Source: Clostridiales bacterium
GTDB taxonomy: Bacteria; Bacillota; Clostridia; Lachnospirales; Lachnospiraceae
Direction: 5' to 3'
NCBI GenBank assembly: GCA_012839295.1
Contig: DUNO01000001.1
Span: 248,001-312,000 of the forward strand
Length of the DNA: 64,000 nt
In this document: positions 62,960 to 64,000 of the stretch, in pieces
Position numbering within the stretch: the first letter of the stretch is position 1
How the letters are laid out: each line of letters opens with the position of its first letter
Position numbers and translations under genes: made by a program
Notes under the pieces: model-generated
What the model was told of the DNA's origin: nothing
Seen by the model: only the letters and a program-made list of their open reading frames with translations
Database searches by the model: none

Positions 62960-64000
62960 ATGAAACAAAGTATCCAAGGAAAATATAATGTTAATGCTAT
63001 CGCATGTGCGGTTCTGGCCGCTGCCCTGTATGGAATCAGCTCACCCATTTCAAAGCTGCTTCTGAAGGAGGTTCCTCCAACCTTAATGGCAGCCTTGCTG
63101 TACCTTGGAGCCGGGATTGGTATGCTGGGTGTGAATGGTATCCACCGTGTCTTTCGCAGGGAACAGCGGGAGGCTAAGATGACTGTAAAGGAGCTGCCTT
63201 ATATCTTTGGAATGATTGCATTGGATATTGCGGCACCTGTGCTGCTGATGTTTGGTCTTAGCCTGACAACCGCCGCCAATGCTTCACTGCTGAATAATTT
63301 TGAAATTGTAACCACTTCCCTTATCGCATTATTCTTCTTTAAAGAAGCCGTCGGAAAACGGATGTGGGTGGCCATACTGCTGATCACGGCTTCCAGCTTT
63401 GTGCTGTCCATAGATGATGCCAGCAGCATTTCCTTCTCAATTGGCTCCATCTTTGTACTGATGGCATGCGTCTGCTGGGGATTTGAAAATAATTGTACAA
63501 GAATGCTCTCGGTAAAGGATCCAAGGCAGATTGTAGTATATAAGGGGCTAGGCTCCGGGGCCGGAGCCCTGGTTATTTTCTTTATAACGGGGAAGCATTC
63601 CAGCTATGACCTTACCTATATTTTCATAACCCTTGTGCTTGGGTTTGTGGCTTATGGGTTAAGCATCTATTTTTACCTGCTGGCACAGAGGCAGCTTGGT
63701 GCAGCCAGGACCAGCTCCTATTATGCGGCAGCCCCCTTTATCGGCGTCTTCATTTCCTGGTTGCTTTTCCGTGACCGGATAACAATTAATTTTATCATAG
63801 CGCTTGGAATTATGCTGCTGGGAACCTATTTTGCCGTAACGGAGCTGCACCGCCACATGCATGTCCATATCCCCATTAGCCATGAACATAAGCATAACCA
63901 TGAGGATGGGCACCATACCCACCGGCATGGGGAGGGTTTTCATGGGGAGCATTCCCATGTACATAGCCATGAGGCCATCAGGCACACCCATAGCCATGCC
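62960..64000 (+). CDS. DMT/EamA-family transporter with histidine-rich C-terminal tail (3' end outside window)
   Basis: The first 347 residues of a membrane transporter; the frame is open to the window end. Ten hydrophobic helices arranged as two EamA repeats run from VNAIACAVLAAALYGISSPI to ALGIMLLGTYFAVTEL (about residue 295). The tail that follows holds about 20 histidines in 52 residues (HRHMHVH, HEHKHNH, HSHVHSH). EamA transporters move metabolites or drugs; the tail suggests metal binding. GAGG lies 6 nt upstream of the ATG. Confidence 0.9.
   Translation, partial: MKQSIQGKYNVNAIACAVLAAALYGISSPISKLLLKEVPPTLMAALLYLGAGIGMLGVNGIHRVFRREQREAKMTVKELPYIFGMIALDIAAPVLLMFGLSLTTAANASLLNNFEIVTTSLIALFFFKEAVGKRMWVAILLITASSFVLSIDDASSISFSIGSIFVLMACVCWGFENNCTRMLSVKDPRQIVVYKGLGSGAGALVIFFITGKHSSYDLTYIFITLVLGFVAYGLSIYFYLLAQRQLGAARTSSYYAAAPFIGVFISWLLFRDRITINFIIALGIMLLGTYFAVTELHRHMHVHIPISHEHKHNHEDGHHTHRHGEGFHGEHSHVHSHEAIRHTHSHA

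Overview
The window reads as a Gram-positive anaerobe of the class Clostridia, most likely family Lachnospiraceae. The evidence is strong purine-rich Shine-Dalgarno sites, many ABC-importer/regulator cassettes, a tyrosyl T-box, an SleB-type cortex hydrolase, Pdu-type microcompartment genes and a TetM-like GTPase fused to a NYN domain. No rRNA, tRNA, transposase, phage gene or CRISPR array was seen. The genus is not resolved.

Layout. 1-6.85 kb: chemosensory and signalling block (MCP end, CheR, CheB, a five-PAS hybrid kinase with receiver and Hpt domains, a lone receiver). 6.9-15.4 kb: long FtsA-like ATPase, then an operon xpaC / telA-like / TetM-like GTPase-NYN fusion / HD hydrolase. 15.7-17.8 kb: secreted beta-helix protein on the minus strand. 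18.1-18.55 kb: msrB. 19-23.1 kb (minus): pduT, pduS and pduQ homologues with an AraC regulator, a redox module of a bacterial microcompartment without a signature enzyme. 23.4-29.2 kb: two cytoplasmic GH3 enzymes and an AraC regulator. 29.3-40.7 kb: sulfated-glycan-type locus with a LacI regulator, three cytoplasmic Cys-type sulfatases and a five-gene oligopeptide-type ABC importer. 41.0-44.3 kb (minus): TrpXYZ-like importer. 44.6-46.8 kb: SleB-like hydrolase and a PLP sulfur-amino-acid enzyme. 47-51 kb: sugar ABC importer (SBP plus two permeases) and a GntR regulator. 51.06-52.7 kb: T-box and tyrS. 52.9-59.8 kb: orphan double-NBD sugar ATPase and DeoR regulator, divergent from a ChvE/MmsA/MmsB-type importer. 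60-64 kb: Dus, a lytic transglycosylase, a DUF1905/YdeI protein and a DMT transporter with a histidine-rich tail that runs off the window.

How it fits together. Much of the window is carbohydrate capture. Importers bring oligosaccharides or sugars in, and sulfatases and GH3 enzymes without signal peptides process them inside; each block has its own regulator. The Pdu module would recycle NAD and move electrons through an Fe-S shell pore for an aldehyde-forming pathway encoded elsewhere.

Most notable observations: (i) two copies (about 137 nt, 18792-18928 and 40877-41013) of a structured element with a perfect 25-bp outer stem whose sequence differs at seven positions between copies, every change compensated; (ii) a ribosomal-protection-type GTPase fused to a YacP/Rae1-like NYN nuclease domain; (iii) 31-bp tandem repeats in the pduQ leader that can fold the ribosome-binding site into a perfect 13-bp hairpin; (iv) intracellular sulfatases paired with a peptide-type ABC importer.
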